From assembly GCA_025991245.1 (NCBI GenBank), contig BQMJ01000060.1, forward strand, positions 111,903-175,902: 64,000 nucleotides of DNA. The letters are read 5' to 3'. The DNA is from Galdieria partita (lineage: Eukaryota; Rhodophyta; Bangiophyceae; Galdieriales; Galdieriaceae). Below, piece by piece: positions 9,859-21,785 of the stretch. Each line of letters opens with the position of its first letter. The first letter of the stretch is position 1. Position numbers and translations under genes: made by a program. Below the pieces are notes generated by a model. That model was not told the DNA's origin. It saw only the letters and a program-made list of their open reading frames with translations, and ran no database searches.

Positions 9859-12800
9859 TTATAAAGCCGGAGATGAGACTGAATTCGGGTTGACATTCCT
9901 CTGTCGCCTCTTTCTCTTTTCTTTAATGGCCTCCTGTCTTACAACCATCCAAAATCGTGGTCTATATACATTACGATAACCATGAATAATGAAATCAGGA
10001 AGTAAACAAAGAGAAACAGCAACTAAGATAACAAAATAAAAATACGCACTAGAACTCATTTCATTGTACCAAGTCCAATAGAGGTCGTTGCCCAGAAATG
10101 CTGAACTGCTCGTAAAGAAATCGGTTGTGAAGAGAATCAAATAAACTAAGAAACATGCCAAACAAAAAAGAATGCCCAAAACATTCACCCAAGTCCAGCG
10201 AAGCGTCTCTAAAGAAATCTTGCTCAACACTACAACTTCCACTCCTATCCAAAAAATCAAACTGAGTCTACTCCACAAGACAGCCGAAACTTACCAATCT
10301 GAAACATAACGATCAATGAACTCAACCCAAAGGTAAAACCTTGTGGATTCCAAATATCTGTAGCGTCTGCACTATTATACAAAGCCAAAACAGGAACAAA
10401 CGACAATACTAAAGAGTGCCAAAAACCTGACAAGAGCCAAGGGATGGTAGACCTTAGATTGAACTCAGATTTCGATCTAAAGAATGCCACGTTAACATGC
10501 AATGAAGCCAAATTCTATTTACATACTTATATACTGCTGGATATCGAAGAACCGCCGAAGCAGGAACATCACGCTCAAACCATCCCAACACCAAAGGAGC
10601 CAAACCAGTGTATAACAAATCATATAACAGTTCATAATAAGTGTTTGCCTACAATTTCCTGTTAGTAACTGCACAGTTCCAACAAGTTTCAAACTCACAA
10701 TTGCCTCCACTGAAAATTGACACCAAATATTATACCATAACAGTCCAGTAAATATTACAAAGTCCTTGTAAAAAATGGCCTTGAGACACTGTGAAATACC
10801 AACATTCGCATAACGTCCATAAAGAGAAATAAGGCGACGAAGATGGCGAAACTCTCCAATAGAGAAATCAGATGAACGAGAAGCCTGTGCGCCTTCATAT
10901 CCAGCAATACCGACTCCTACATGAGCTTCAAGTATCATAGGAACCTTAAAACAAATCATGTAAGAACTTGAGATAAAAAGACTGGATATCAAATACTCAC
11001 ATCATTCCCACCATCACCTACAGATAATGTTATATCTGGATGATACTTCTTACAGGTTCTTACAACCCAGGCCTTATCCATTGGCTTGGTGCGACAACAA
11101 ATAACCGAGTCAAATTTTCGGGTAGCTAACGAAACAAATTCCTTGGCATATCTTAAGAGAGCCAAACTTAAAGAATCTCCTTCAACCACCAAAGTTCGTC
11201 GAGTTTTCTTCATATGAATGGGATCCATAGGAGCATCCTCTGAATGTCCATTCATCTCTGAATTCCAGTCATTCACTCTCTCTCTTGATTCCATATCATT
11301 AAGATCGCTAGAATCTCTGTCCATTTCGATTTCTTGACAAAGATCTTCCAAAGACTCGAAAGATTTCAACTGGCACTCCATTTCTGACTCTGTTTGGGCA
11401 GTCAAATCATAAACTGCTGAATCTGAACCAATCAATCCACTTAAAACACCTACATTAACTGCAGTTTCTCGTTTATCACCTGTCAGCAGCCAAATACGAA
11501 TGCCACATTGACGCAAATAACTTATAGTCTCAGGAACATCATCTTGAAGGCGATCTTCTACTGCTGTTACTCCAACTAGCGATAGGTCACACTCTACACT
11601 TTCCCATACTTCATAAATCTTGCTCTCTCTCTCATATAAGGCCAACTCTGCATGTTTAAGCTTCTCAATCCAATCTTGATACAATTCCTTTGAAAGTTCA
11701 CGTTCTGCAAATACCAATGTTCGAAGTCCTTCCTTTGCAAATTTCTCCACGTGAAAGTTGGCAGTCTCAATCTCCTCTCGATTTTCTTGTTTCAAACGAG
11801 GAAAAATAACGGATTCTGCCCCTTTGACAAGCAGCAATATCCTACAAGTATGATATATCTTAAAAAGTTCCGTTTACAAAAAGCAATTACCTGTTCTCTG
11901 GTGTTTGAACGATGATCGACATTCGTTTTCGGTCAGATGAAAATTCACAAGTTGCCAAAATTGAATAAGAAACATAATTACCACTTGTAGGTGGCTTCCA
12001 TGAGCTTTCTTCTTGATAGCCCTGAATGATTCCTTTGCGATATTCTTCTTCCAACAGAATAGTGTCACGTGTCCTCATAGCTAGGCGATAGCCTGAAAGT
12101 GCTGCGGTTTTTACAAATTCCATTTCATCGGTGTTTGTTCCTTCATATGAAACATGTTTTGGATCTAATGGATCTATCTCAACGGATAATTGCTCATTCA
12201 TATCTAATGATGCAGTGCCAACAACTTTGCTATCCATAGAATCCTTTGGCTTCTCAGTCAAATGGCTTGTATCTTGTTGACTCGATCGGAAACGGAAAGG
12301 AAATTTTCGTTTCCATTTGGAAAACATTGCTTCATATCGAGAGGCAACTGAAGGAGAATTCGATATAGCTGAAGATATATTGGGTGCATCTTCTAATCCA
12401 ACACCAAGATATGAACGCTTTCTATGTAACACGTCTCTAGCATCTCGATATCCAAATGTATCCAATGTGACATTACTTGACAGTTGTCGCTTAGGAGACA
12501 CAGGTTTCATAGGTAAGTCACTTGTAGCATTGTTGGATGATGAATTGAGACCAAAATTGTTGGTCAATACAGAGTGACAAAGTGCCATTGCTCGTAACAT
12601 CTCTGCAAAATCGACAACATTGCAATTCTCTGGTTTTCCTTCGATACGATGAAACTGACGGACTGATGAGTCAAATTCAAATACATTTCCTTTCACATAA
12701 CATCTTCGAAATTCCATGATATTCATAGTCAGTGTTCCTGTTTTATCACTAAAAATATGTCCAACTTGTCCCAATTCAGTCTCCAAATCTGAATTTCGAA

Positions 12801-14451
12801 CTTCTGCGCGAATCTTCACAATGTCTTCGAAGTCTTCTTCTTCTGGAGATTCTCCTGAGATTAGAGAAGCAAGAGATACCTTTTTCTTCTTTCTATAAGT
12901 AACCAAATTCTCATCCCAATGTAAAAATATCAATAACCCTGCTCGGGCCTTTCATTAAAAAATATAAACTAGTATTTCCAAAAAATTAAGTTATAACTTA
13001 CTAATTCCAATGTAATGTAGGCTGCAATCGGAACTACTGTCCCACTCATAACAACATTGGCAAAAAATCCCAAAATTCCCATTAGTGCCGATGAATATTC
13101 ACTAGTTATTGTGCCTAAATACCAAGCACCTCGAAAGATTGAACTGTTCGCCTTTATACCTGCAGCCAAACCAAGTGCAAAACACCAAAGTATCAGATAT
13201 GAAAAACATACAACATAAACTCGATTGATTTCTTTTTCAATCAACGAAAATTTGGACTGAGGTCTCCTCCATTGTTGGAGCATTTTGGTTTGCATACCGG
13301 CATAAATGACAATTCCATATAACCAACCCGAGTTCCTAACCACCGCCCCTCTTAGAAGCAAGTTATCTTTCGAAATTGGCTTCTCAACCACTCTGCTCCT
13401 CGTAGTACCCACAGGGTCAACTTGTTCAAGTTTAACAATACCAGCAAATGAATTCATGTTGATCGATGGCGGTTCACATCTTATTTCTCCACGAAGGCTG
13501 CTTATTTCCGCATCACTTGTTAGTGAAGAAGTGTCCGAAAGCACAAGAAATCTCTTCAAATTTGTTTCTCCATCCAAGGCCGAAGTTTCCAAAAAAACAA
13601 CGCCATCTTCTCTAGCAGCTGAGAGTGCAACAATATCTGCAGGTACAATATCACCATCTTGAAGAACAATGATATCACCGACCCTAATTTGACTCGATTT
13701 CACGAAAACCCGGAAACCGTCTCTCACAATTTGAAACTTCATAGAATTTGCTTTCAAATCATTTTTAAGTCGAAATATGTCTTCCACAGCAGCTTTAATC
13801 ATCGTAATGCCTACTACAAGAGATAAAGGAACTATTGCTGTTACAGAAACTCCATTAGGAGTACTGTATACTGCTATCTGTGGAAAAACTCCTGACAAAA
13901 TATTGATAATGAGATAGGCAAGGAAATACATCATCACCTAAAGAAAAATGAAGAGAAATGTTCACAACAAGTATTCCGAATCTATTTCATAACATACCCA
14001 TCTACGAAACTGCTCATAAAGGTTTTGCGGAACAAACGACCACCACCGATATCTATTGAAAATAATTTTCAATCTGAACATAGAGAAACCATTCAAAGTA
14101 AGCTTATTACCTTGTAGTCGAAACATAGTTGGAACAAAAACCTCTCTTATTATTTTCCTCAGGGTTATTTAGAGAAACAACAACAGACTCTCGTTCGTGA
14201 CTGCGGGAAGCTAAGGAAGAGCGAGAGCGAACATTACGGTTCATTGCGAAAGCAACGGAAGCCGCTTGTCCAAACGAGTCAACCGTGGAACTTCTCCTCT
14301 GTCTCACTGAAGTTACTTTACTTTTGAAAAAACCAGATATATCAAACTGTAGCAAGGAAGGTAGCTGGGCGACTCTGTTTCGAAAGCGTGTGAGCCCAGA
14401 AGTACTCTCATTCTGGACTCCCTCTGACTCCGAATGTGGCAAATGGTCCAT
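9859..14451 (-). CDS. P4-type phospholipid-transporting ATPase (flippase)
   Basis: Eight or nine exons, start ATG 14449-14451, stop TAA 9859-9861, roughly 1,400 aa. Landmarks in order: a Ser/Arg-rich N-terminal extension of about 115 residues, then YRWWSFVPQNLYEQFRRW, the actuator motif SALDGETNLKRF, the phosphorylation site FSDKTGTLTMN, the nucleotide-binding part with ATCEFSSDRKRMSI, GVTAVEDRLQDDVPETI, WLLTGDKRETAVNVG, then SVGDGGNDVSMILEAHVGVGI and a C-terminal block of six hydrophobic segments. This set is specific for class IV P-type ATPases, which flip phospholipids to the cytosolic leaflet of Golgi, endosomal or plasma membranes, usually with a CDC50 subunit. The hinge reads GDGGNDV, as in the Neo1/ATP9 branch, rather than GDGANDV. 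A long polar insertion lies in the nucleotide-binding domain (about 12240-12560). Its start is only 56 bp from the next gene's first usable ATG. Confidence 0.93.
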
Positions 14452-14507
14452 TTCAAACTAGTCTGTATACACTCTTCAGCTCTTTAAGCCAAACAATACG
14501 ACAACAT

Positions 14508-17248
14508 ATGCAGTTGAGAGGAATAACTAATCAAATCACGTGGCGCAACTCTGCGAGACGCTATTTTGAACGATTAGTTGCAATGAGTGCCTCTCCTACA
14601 GCTCACTCTTCAATCGTTGAGCTGTCGGAAAAGTCAGAATTTGGAGTTTCAAAAGTCTCTATCGATAGTTTGGGTACTAACTCCGTTCAGAAACATATCA
14701 TTGAGTCCGGTTGGAGGAGAAGAGTTCATAGCAGCCACAACGTGGAGAGAATTTCTGCGCAGAGTTTGAAAATTGTTCCACAAAGAGTGTTGTGCTTCGA
14801 AAAGCACTTTGTAGATTCAGAAGATGGTAGTAATGTGCTTATTTGGCTATTTACTGAAGGAAACATACAACTTTACGATTTAGAAAGCTTTGATTGTCGG
14901 TGCACAATCCCGTTGCCGGATACTCAAATAAGCTATGTGAAAGCCTTTTACTCTTCAAGTGGCCATTCACTTCAAGTTCCTTTGCAAATAAGAGGTGTCA
15001 TGGCAGTTGGTTTGAAGAATGGGGACTGTATACTTTATGATGGTTATAGCGGGACGTATTTGCAAACGTTGTCTCCACTCGGTAGATTCTCGACCAATGT
15101 TTGTGTCAGTGTATTAGGATGTAGCAGTCCTAGTTTTTACTGTGATTTGATTCTGAGAGACCAAGAGTTGGCTGACTTTTTGTTGGTTGGCTACAAAGAT
15201 AACTTTTTTGCACAGTGGCAACTTGACTGGAAGGCACAAGCGCCTTGTTCGAGCGAAACTTTATGTAAAGAATGGCCTGTTTCTGTTGATTCGTGTTTAA
15301 AAGAAGTACATTATTTAATGTATCTTAGATTATGGGTTGTCTTATTAGATAGCGACATTTTATTTATGGACGGACAAGGAAGTGTTATTTACCGTTTCAA
15401 TACTAATTGTAGTGTTTCACAGCTTTTATTGATGGATTCAGTATTTCTAAAAGAGCGAAAGGAAAGAACAATACTTGTTCTAACAATAAGTGAAGAAGGC
15501 GTCATACAGTATTATGAGTTAAATTATCTGACAATCGCGAGTCTTCATTTGGAACCACTAGACTCATCCATTCTTTCTTTCAAAGATTGTTCGAATATTT
15601 GCTGTTTTTCTCGAATGTGCTGTAATTACTTTATATTGGGTTCCTCTGATGGCAGTTTGTCATTGTTTCAATGGAATCAGACCAGTTTAGGTCACATCAT
15701 GCCAGTCTGTCTTCATAAAAAGATTATTCATTCTGCCAAGTTTGATGTGATTTCCTGTAAGCCAGATAAGGATGGTTTCATCATCAGAACCTATTGCCCA
15801 GTGGATAACCAACTTGATACTGTCTCAATTGTAGTCAAGCACAAACCTGAATGTTGTCGCCTTTTAGCAGCAAATACTGTATATTACAAGAATGATTCTT
15901 CCAAACCTGAAGAAACGTTTTGTAGTCTATCGTATGAACAAGATGTTGAAAATGAAGGGTCCCATTACAGGTCCGATGTTGCGTTTTCTAGTAATATGGA
16001 ACGAGCTCCAGAATTGTCAAATATTTCCGAAGCAACGAAACAAATGCCATTGTTTAATCATGATCACAATGAGGAAAATGCTGTATGTGCTTCAAACAAG
16101 AAGCTCATGTCATATCGTACAACAGAAACGGAACAACGTCTTCAGTTATTACAAACTGAATACGAATACGAGAAGAAGATTCACCAGAGACTAAGAGAAG
16201 AACTTTTAAACAGAACACTAGAAGCAGAGGAGCAAGTGGAGCGGTTGGAAGCAAAACTAAAAGAAATGCAACGTATGAAACGATATCAAAACGACGGCTT
16301 AAGGGAAGAAAGTTCGTTTCCGCAACTAACAACTCCCAACAAGGATTTTGAGAACGAGAGGTTGGCATCGTTAGAAAAGCAGCTTCAAGAAGCTTTAGAT
16401 TCGAAACAATTGTTAATGGCTCAAGCTAAAGAAGACATCAACTATCTTCAAAATCGAGTGGAAGCGTTGGATGCAGTCCTGTTAACGAGCCAACAAGATT
16501 TGGAAGACTTTATTTCAACAACGGTAGAAATGAATGAGTACGCATTACTAATATGTGTTCAAGGCATTGAAGAATTTTCTAATTGTTTTTATCTAGGCGT
16601 ATCGCGGAAGCATTGGACGGCTTAACAGACGAGGCTTTTGACCAGCTTGGAGGTTTTGAGGAAGTGTTTCGCCATTGGATGACGACTGTTCGCGAGAGAC
16701 TTTATCGTCAAAGAAAGAGAAAGGAAGAAATCAAAGAGGAAATCCATACCTTACAGAGTATGTTTCGAGTGATCGATCATTCATCCACGAATATGACTCT
16801 ACATGAAAAGACTATACATGAAGAAAATTCTCCCAATATGGATGTAGCAGATACAACTCCAAGAAGTCGTTTGCTATTGCATCAGGTGAAAGTTGCTCTG
16901 CAGCATCGAATAATGCAATTAGAAGAACAACTGAAACATTTGACAGATCACCAGAGCAAAGAAAGTGATACGAGAACAGTATCTACTCTTAAAGAATTGC
17001 AACTTCAGTTGCAACAAGCAGAACAAAGAATTCACCAGCTAGAAGAAGAGAAGGAACAGATCGCAATAGCACATGATAGGTTATTAGAAGACAATGCAGC
17101 TTTGGAAACTGAAAACGAACGTTTGCAGCTTCAGTTGAGAAGGGCAGTAGAAGCGGCATCCTATTATAGTGGTCGAGATACAGTCTCTTCCCCTTTAGAA
17201 CCAACTACGCCTCGAGAAGAACATGCAAGTACTTCTTCTAAAAATTAG
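14508..17248 (+). CDS. Propeller-like plus coiled-coil protein, unknown
   Basis: Two exons, 14508-16537 and 16597-17248, joined across a 59-nt intron (donor GTACGC) that restores MNE-RIAEALDG; about 893 aa. An alternative ATG lies at 14584. The first about 450 residues read as short beta-rich repeats with WD-like strands (VLIWLFTEGNIQLYDLESFD, GVMAVGLKNGDCILYDGYSG, DFLLVGYKDNFFAQWQLDW, YFILGSSDGSLSLFQW), suggesting a degenerate beta-propeller. The rest is a long coiled coil (about residues 540-680 and 720-880, including IHQLEEEKEQIAIAHDRL). The architecture suggests a scaffold, tether or trafficking protein, but no named family is recognised. The gene is divergent from the P4-ATPase gene and may share its promoter. 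Confidence 0.75.
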
Positions 17249-17487
17249 TTGGTACAGAATAGATATATTCTGTATTGAATCGAATATTCATGGAAAAACA
17301 GTTGTGTATGTTTACTTTTCACATTTGTTGCGAAAAAAACGAATCATAGCTAACTTTTACCCCCGGAAAACATTTCTGACGCCCTATTGACATTGCCATA
17401 AGATAGAATATGTTTTTGATTGCATAGCATAAGTGTGCCTTGACACTTGTTATTATGAATGAAATAATTAAATACATAGAAACTAGA

Positions 17488-17504
17488 ATATATATATATA
17501 TATA
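17488..17504. repeat. Short (TA)n tract
   Basis: A run of about eight TA dinucleotides in the 264-bp convergent spacer between the propeller/coiled-coil gene and the oxysterol-binding protein gene. The rest of this spacer (17249-17512) shows nothing else. Confidence 0.85.
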
Positions 17505-17512
17505 CCAGGCAA

Positions 17513-19837
17513 TCATCTCGGTGAAGGGGGAGTTGCACACATATTGCTTGCACTATGAAACAAATTTTCGGCAGTTTCTTCACGAAATACATAGCCTTCG
17601 CCATCAGAAGAACGACGGAAATACTTTGGTTCCCATGTAATTCCTCGTTGCATTCGTTCTCGACGTAATCTACGTTGTTCTTCTTCCACTTTGTGCTTCT
17701 CTTCAGCTGCGAGTCGAGAATTTCCATCTAAGATAGCTCGGGTACACCCTTCCCATACATATAGTGAGTTGGTTTCTTCTAATGCTTCAGGTGGAGGTAG
17801 CAAAAGTTTCATCCGATAACGCTGAGCAATGTCATCATAATCAAATAAAACGCGTTCATCTTTCTTCGCAATATCTTTTATTCTAATTTGGTGGTCCCAC
17901 GAACCTTCCACCGAAAACAACTTTTGTTCAGGGACCTCAGAATAACATCTCTCTTTCTGTCGTCGTACAATCTTTCCATCGACAGCATTTGCTTCTCCCA
18001 AAAATCCCATCAAAGCAGTTCCCTTAAACTCTAATTTCGCTTCATACCCAGTCTTTTCACAGTAAATATGTAATGGGCCACGCCATTCTGCTCGAAACTT
18101 CCCAATACCCAATATGCCACTGAGGATCAAAGACGTCCTATTGGAGACATATTCTTCATCAAAGTGGACAAGGTAAAACCGAATCTTTCCTTTCAACTTG
18201 ATTTCAATAGAGTTTCCCCAGAATTTGGCCTCAGGCTCAGTGTAAGAGGTCATTCGAATTCCCAAGGTATCGTTTCGTAGATGCACAGCAGTAATAGGTG
18301 GATGATGTGAAACTTGTTCGGAGATAAGAAATGTACGTCCGCCACCATCGCGATGTTCAAATGCACATTGAAAAGTTTCCCCCAGAATAGGATTATAGGG
18401 CTATAAATAAATACGGTCAAAAATCTAACAAAACTAGTCAAAATGAACTCAAGTTACCTTTTTCGAAAACTTCTCCTTGGGAAGACCTGATAAGATAAAT
18501 CTCACCACTTGCAAAAAACGTTCCAAGGGATCCTGGCAACTAATAATTTCTTGCAATAACTCTCCCCGCTGCATAATTCTCGTAACTTTTTCACATGCAG
18601 AAACAGGTTCCAGGAGAGAAGCAGGAACACTAATAGAGGTCAAGTCACCTCCTTTTCTAACATCCTTGAATACTTCTCGAACAATTCTAAAGAAACTCAT
18701 GTTTTGTGGTGGTCCAGTCTCGTCCAAGAACTCATCCTTAACTCGATATCCATCGGGAGTTACTGGTTCTGCATCATTTGGATAAGAAGCCAGACGCCTT
18801 TCCTGTGAATGTCCCGACAGCATTGCTAACGAAGAAGAATGACCAGTTGACTGGTTTGCAACGTAAGTAGTAGATGACTGTTCCTCAGAAGGAATATAAG
18901 AGAACTCAGAATAACTGGACTCATTGTTTAACAATGCTTTTTTTCTTAGAGCTGAAGCTGATGCCATTTCAAAACCAGGCTGACTTGCTGCCTCTGCAAG
19001 CGCCTCGTGATCACCACTACCTCTACGAAAATCTTCATGAGCTGCTGAGAACGAAGCATACCGATGACAGCGCTTTTTCTCAGTGCTAGTCAATTCCGTT
19101 GGTACGCTATTATTCGACTCCTTATATTCCTTTTCGGATATGATCTCTCTTTGAGAGTCATCGTTTGTATGATGTTCGCAAGTTGCTTGGCTAGTAGGTT
19201 CTAACCAACCTTCAGAAGTTTCTTCAAAAACATCCAAGTCTGTAGCAAAGCTGGGGCGTGCAGCCGTCTTGTTGTCAACCAATGGAGTATCAGCACAAGT
19301 ATAGTATGACACGTTGTCGTCTTCTTCGTCTGTCTCTTCAAGGTTTGACGATGCTAGTGAGGCCGTTTGTTCACTTGTTCCACGAGAAGAAAGTAGAGTG
19401 TCCAGTTGTCTATCCTTATGAATGGCACCTGTACTTCTTCTTCCGAGAGTCTGTGGAACTATTTTGTTTGCTGCACTGTTTAAAGGAACCGACCTTCGTC
19501 TTTGCAAGCCATCATCCGAATGACGAAGCTGGCTACTACTGCCTTGTTGGTTTCTTTGTTGCCATTCTCTTGCCAATTGGTCATCACATATAAGACCACT
19601 AACCGCTGTATTTGTCAGGAACTCGAAAGCTGACTTTATAGGAGCAATAGCTGCGTTGGCCACTTCATTCACGTGTTGTAGAAACTTACCCGAGTGCGAA
19701 CGCTTCGATGGGGATTTCCCACTGTCGCTATTTTCACGCTGTACACTGTTGTTTCTTGCAATTTCCTCATCTCTCAGACTCGGCGAGAACCTGGTATTTA
19801 TGGAAGAAGCCAAAGTGTCGCTTGCTGGACTACTCAT
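17513..19837 (-). CDS. Oxysterol-binding protein-related (ORP) lipid transfer protein
   Basis: Two exons, 19837-18458 and 18400-17513, with a 57-nt intron; 755 aa. The intron falls just before PYNPILGETFQC, and the ORP fingerprint EQVSHHPP lies at about residues 488-495, preceded by GGGRTFLIS. Downstream the ORP lid and barrel continue (FWGNSIEIKLKGKIRF, GKIVRRQKERCYS) and the C-terminal helix carries EEQRRLRRERMQRG and ITWEPKYFRR. The N-terminal about 360 residues are low-complexity and Ser-rich; I see no PH domain, FFAT motif or ankyrin repeats in them. ORPs exchange sterols or phosphatidylserine for PI4P at membrane contact sites. ATG 19835-19837 is the first ATG and is 72 bp from the divergent LYR gene start. 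Confidence 0.92.
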
Positions 19838-19909
19838 TTTACAACAAGAAATGGATACAAAATCTTAGCGCCATTTTTTGGGGAATTTGTTTACACGTGC
19901 CAAAGAGAT

Positions 19910-20677
19910 ATGAATTGCTATGATTGTGGATTCGCAACTCCTGTGGCTTTGGAACTATATCGGAAATTATTGATAAACGCAAGACATCTACCTGACCCTG
20001 TTGTACGCTCATATGTGTTTTATCAAACCAAGAGACTTTTTAGAGAACGTCAGTTCGAGTTTGGACGACAGAAACTGGTATGTTTCTCTTATCTTGGTGT
20101 TTTTTCGTTGATTCCAATGAAAGGACTATGAAAGTCGAACTACTTTAAACAAGGAGGTTATGCATTGCGTGTGGTCAGAAGAGCTGTTGGAGGCGATACA
20201 AAAGCGTTTGGAAAATTAGTAGCCCTGGCCTACTGTATAAAGGGTAGTGGAAAGCACGCCTTGGGTATTGAAGGGGACATTGATACTAAAAAGCGAAAAT
20301 CTAATAAGAAGAATGCAAAAAAACTTGCTAGTGAGCCAACTTTACTTCCCGAACCACTCCAAAGAAATATTGAAAAACAAGTTGCCATCCTTCCTCGGTC
20401 TCTTAGACGTGTCTATCGCCAAGTTGTAGGATTCGACGACGTATTGGTTAGAATAAAAATGAAAAACCAATCAGAACACAATATGAGCAAATATGGAGAT
20501 TACATAATTTCAAAGGTTGGAGAATTGGGTAATCTACAAGTTCTTGAGGAGAACCGCCTTCCGGAACAATTTGTATACGAAAGAACAGTCTATACTCATG
20601 GAAGAGATAAAGTACAACGGTTCGCCTGTCAACAAAAGAATATTCCTGCCTGGCTTCTTCCATTCTTTGAAAAATAA
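19910..20677 (+). CDS. LYR-motif protein, Cup1-like, two exons
   Basis: Exon 1 is 19910-20077 (56 codons, MNCYDCGFATPVALELYRKLL...). It holds the LYR tripeptide and the downstream Phe of the Complex1_LYR fold (LYRKLLINARHLPDP ... TKRLFRER). With acceptor 20133-20134 exon 2 is 20135-20677, giving 236 aa. Its SNYFKQGGYALRVVRRAVGG and LVALAYCIKGSGKHAL resemble the region after the LYR domain in fungal Cup1-like LYR proteins. A second acceptor 11 nt earlier (20122-20123) gives a shorter frame that ends at TAG after 86 aa. I prefer the long form because the 181-codon frame stays open to a stop 37 bp from the next gene. LYR proteins bind the mitochondrial acyl-carrier protein and help assemble respiratory or ribosomal complexes; the role here is inferred. 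Confidence 0.7.
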
Positions 20678-20714
20678 ATAGAACACATGTCCATTGAGAA
20701 CCAACTCAGTAATA

Positions 20715-21741
20715 TCAAAAGTATCTACTTTTCAAGCCTTCACGACCCCATTCACACTACGAGTATTATTCAAAAACCTGTCAAGTGACAAAAGGTTAAC
20801 ATACCTGCACAACACAACCTGCAATTTCCCTTCCATGCATGTCATGAATAGCTCGAGCAGCAACTTCATGAGATTTAAACTTTACAAACGCATAGATTCT
20901 GTCTTGGGCCGTCATTCGAGCTGCATCAGGTATCTTCACATCATCTATTTCTCCAAATCCCCGAAAAGCTTCTCGAATTGCGGCAACATCGATGTCTGAG
21001 GGAAGTCCTCTAACATAAACGCTGACGTTTAGAGGATCCGTCTGTTTCATGATGGTCTGTATATCTGGTTTGGGCGTAACAGTTGTAGATGAGAAGCTTC
21101 CAATTGTGGATACTCCACGAGCAGCATTCTTTCCTCTTGCCCAATCTATTCTTAACGCACGACCAGATAAAACATATCCTGTCATTGTTTGCATAGCTAA
21201 ATCTGCGTCTTTCTTTTCACGAAAAGACACAAAGCCATATCCAGCTGGAAGTCCAGTTTCTACATCTTTCGATATCTTTGCACCTGCAACCGATGAAAAC
21301 GACGAAAAAGCTTTCATAAGCTTCTCTTCGTCCACATCTGGACCCAAGTTTCCAACAAATATAGTATGCATATTGGCCAAATCCTCATCCTGCAACATTC
21401 TACCTGCGGCTCCTGCGCCTGCGTGTGCCCAGTCTATTCTTATTTCTTGACCATAAACGCGCCTTCCGTGCATCAATTCCATGGCACGAATCGCTGTTGG
21501 ACGGTCATAAAAATCCACGAAACCAAAGCCTAAGCTTCTACCAGTGTTTCTGTCTCCTACCACCTTTGCAAGCTTTACAGGACCAATCTTAAGTACAATA
21601 CGTTATCGAGAACTCAATTTAGGCTACAAAACCTACCAATTCAAAAACTTCTTGTAAAAGCTCTGTGCAAACTCTAGGGTCCAAGTTACCCACATAAAGA
21701 CTCATACCACTTGGTTGATATATTCCACTTCCTCCCGACAT
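20715..21741 (-). CDS. TIA1/Pub1/UBP1-like RNA-binding protein with three RRMs
   Basis: Three exons, 21741-21637, 21587-20805 and 20756-20715; introns 49 and 48 nt; 309 aa. RRM1 begins MSLYVGNLDPRVCTELLQEVFEL and continues SLGFGFVDFYDRPTAIRAM. RRM2 has the RNP2 motif HTIFVGNLG and RNP1 AGYGFVSFREKKDADLAM. RRM3 has VSVYVRGLPSDID and IYAFVKFKSHEVAARAI. The last exon supplies the ending CEWGREG, matching the CYWGKE end of TIA-1 and Pub1 RRM3; this is why I chose acceptor 20757-20758 over a nearer AG that would need a 27-nt intron. The family binds U-rich RNA in splicing, mRNA stability and stress granules. The start is 44 bp from the divergent DUF1517 gene. Confidence 0.9.
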
Positions 21742-21785
21742 CGTTACAAAAGTTCGAGTTTCAACAAAACGAAACTTCCACTACG

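Noticed and set aside
20783-20804. 27-nt intron option ending the TIA1-like protein in VFE
   Set aside because: Too short for the local intron size of 45-60 nt, and it removes the CEWG ending that matches TIA-1/Pub1 RRM3.
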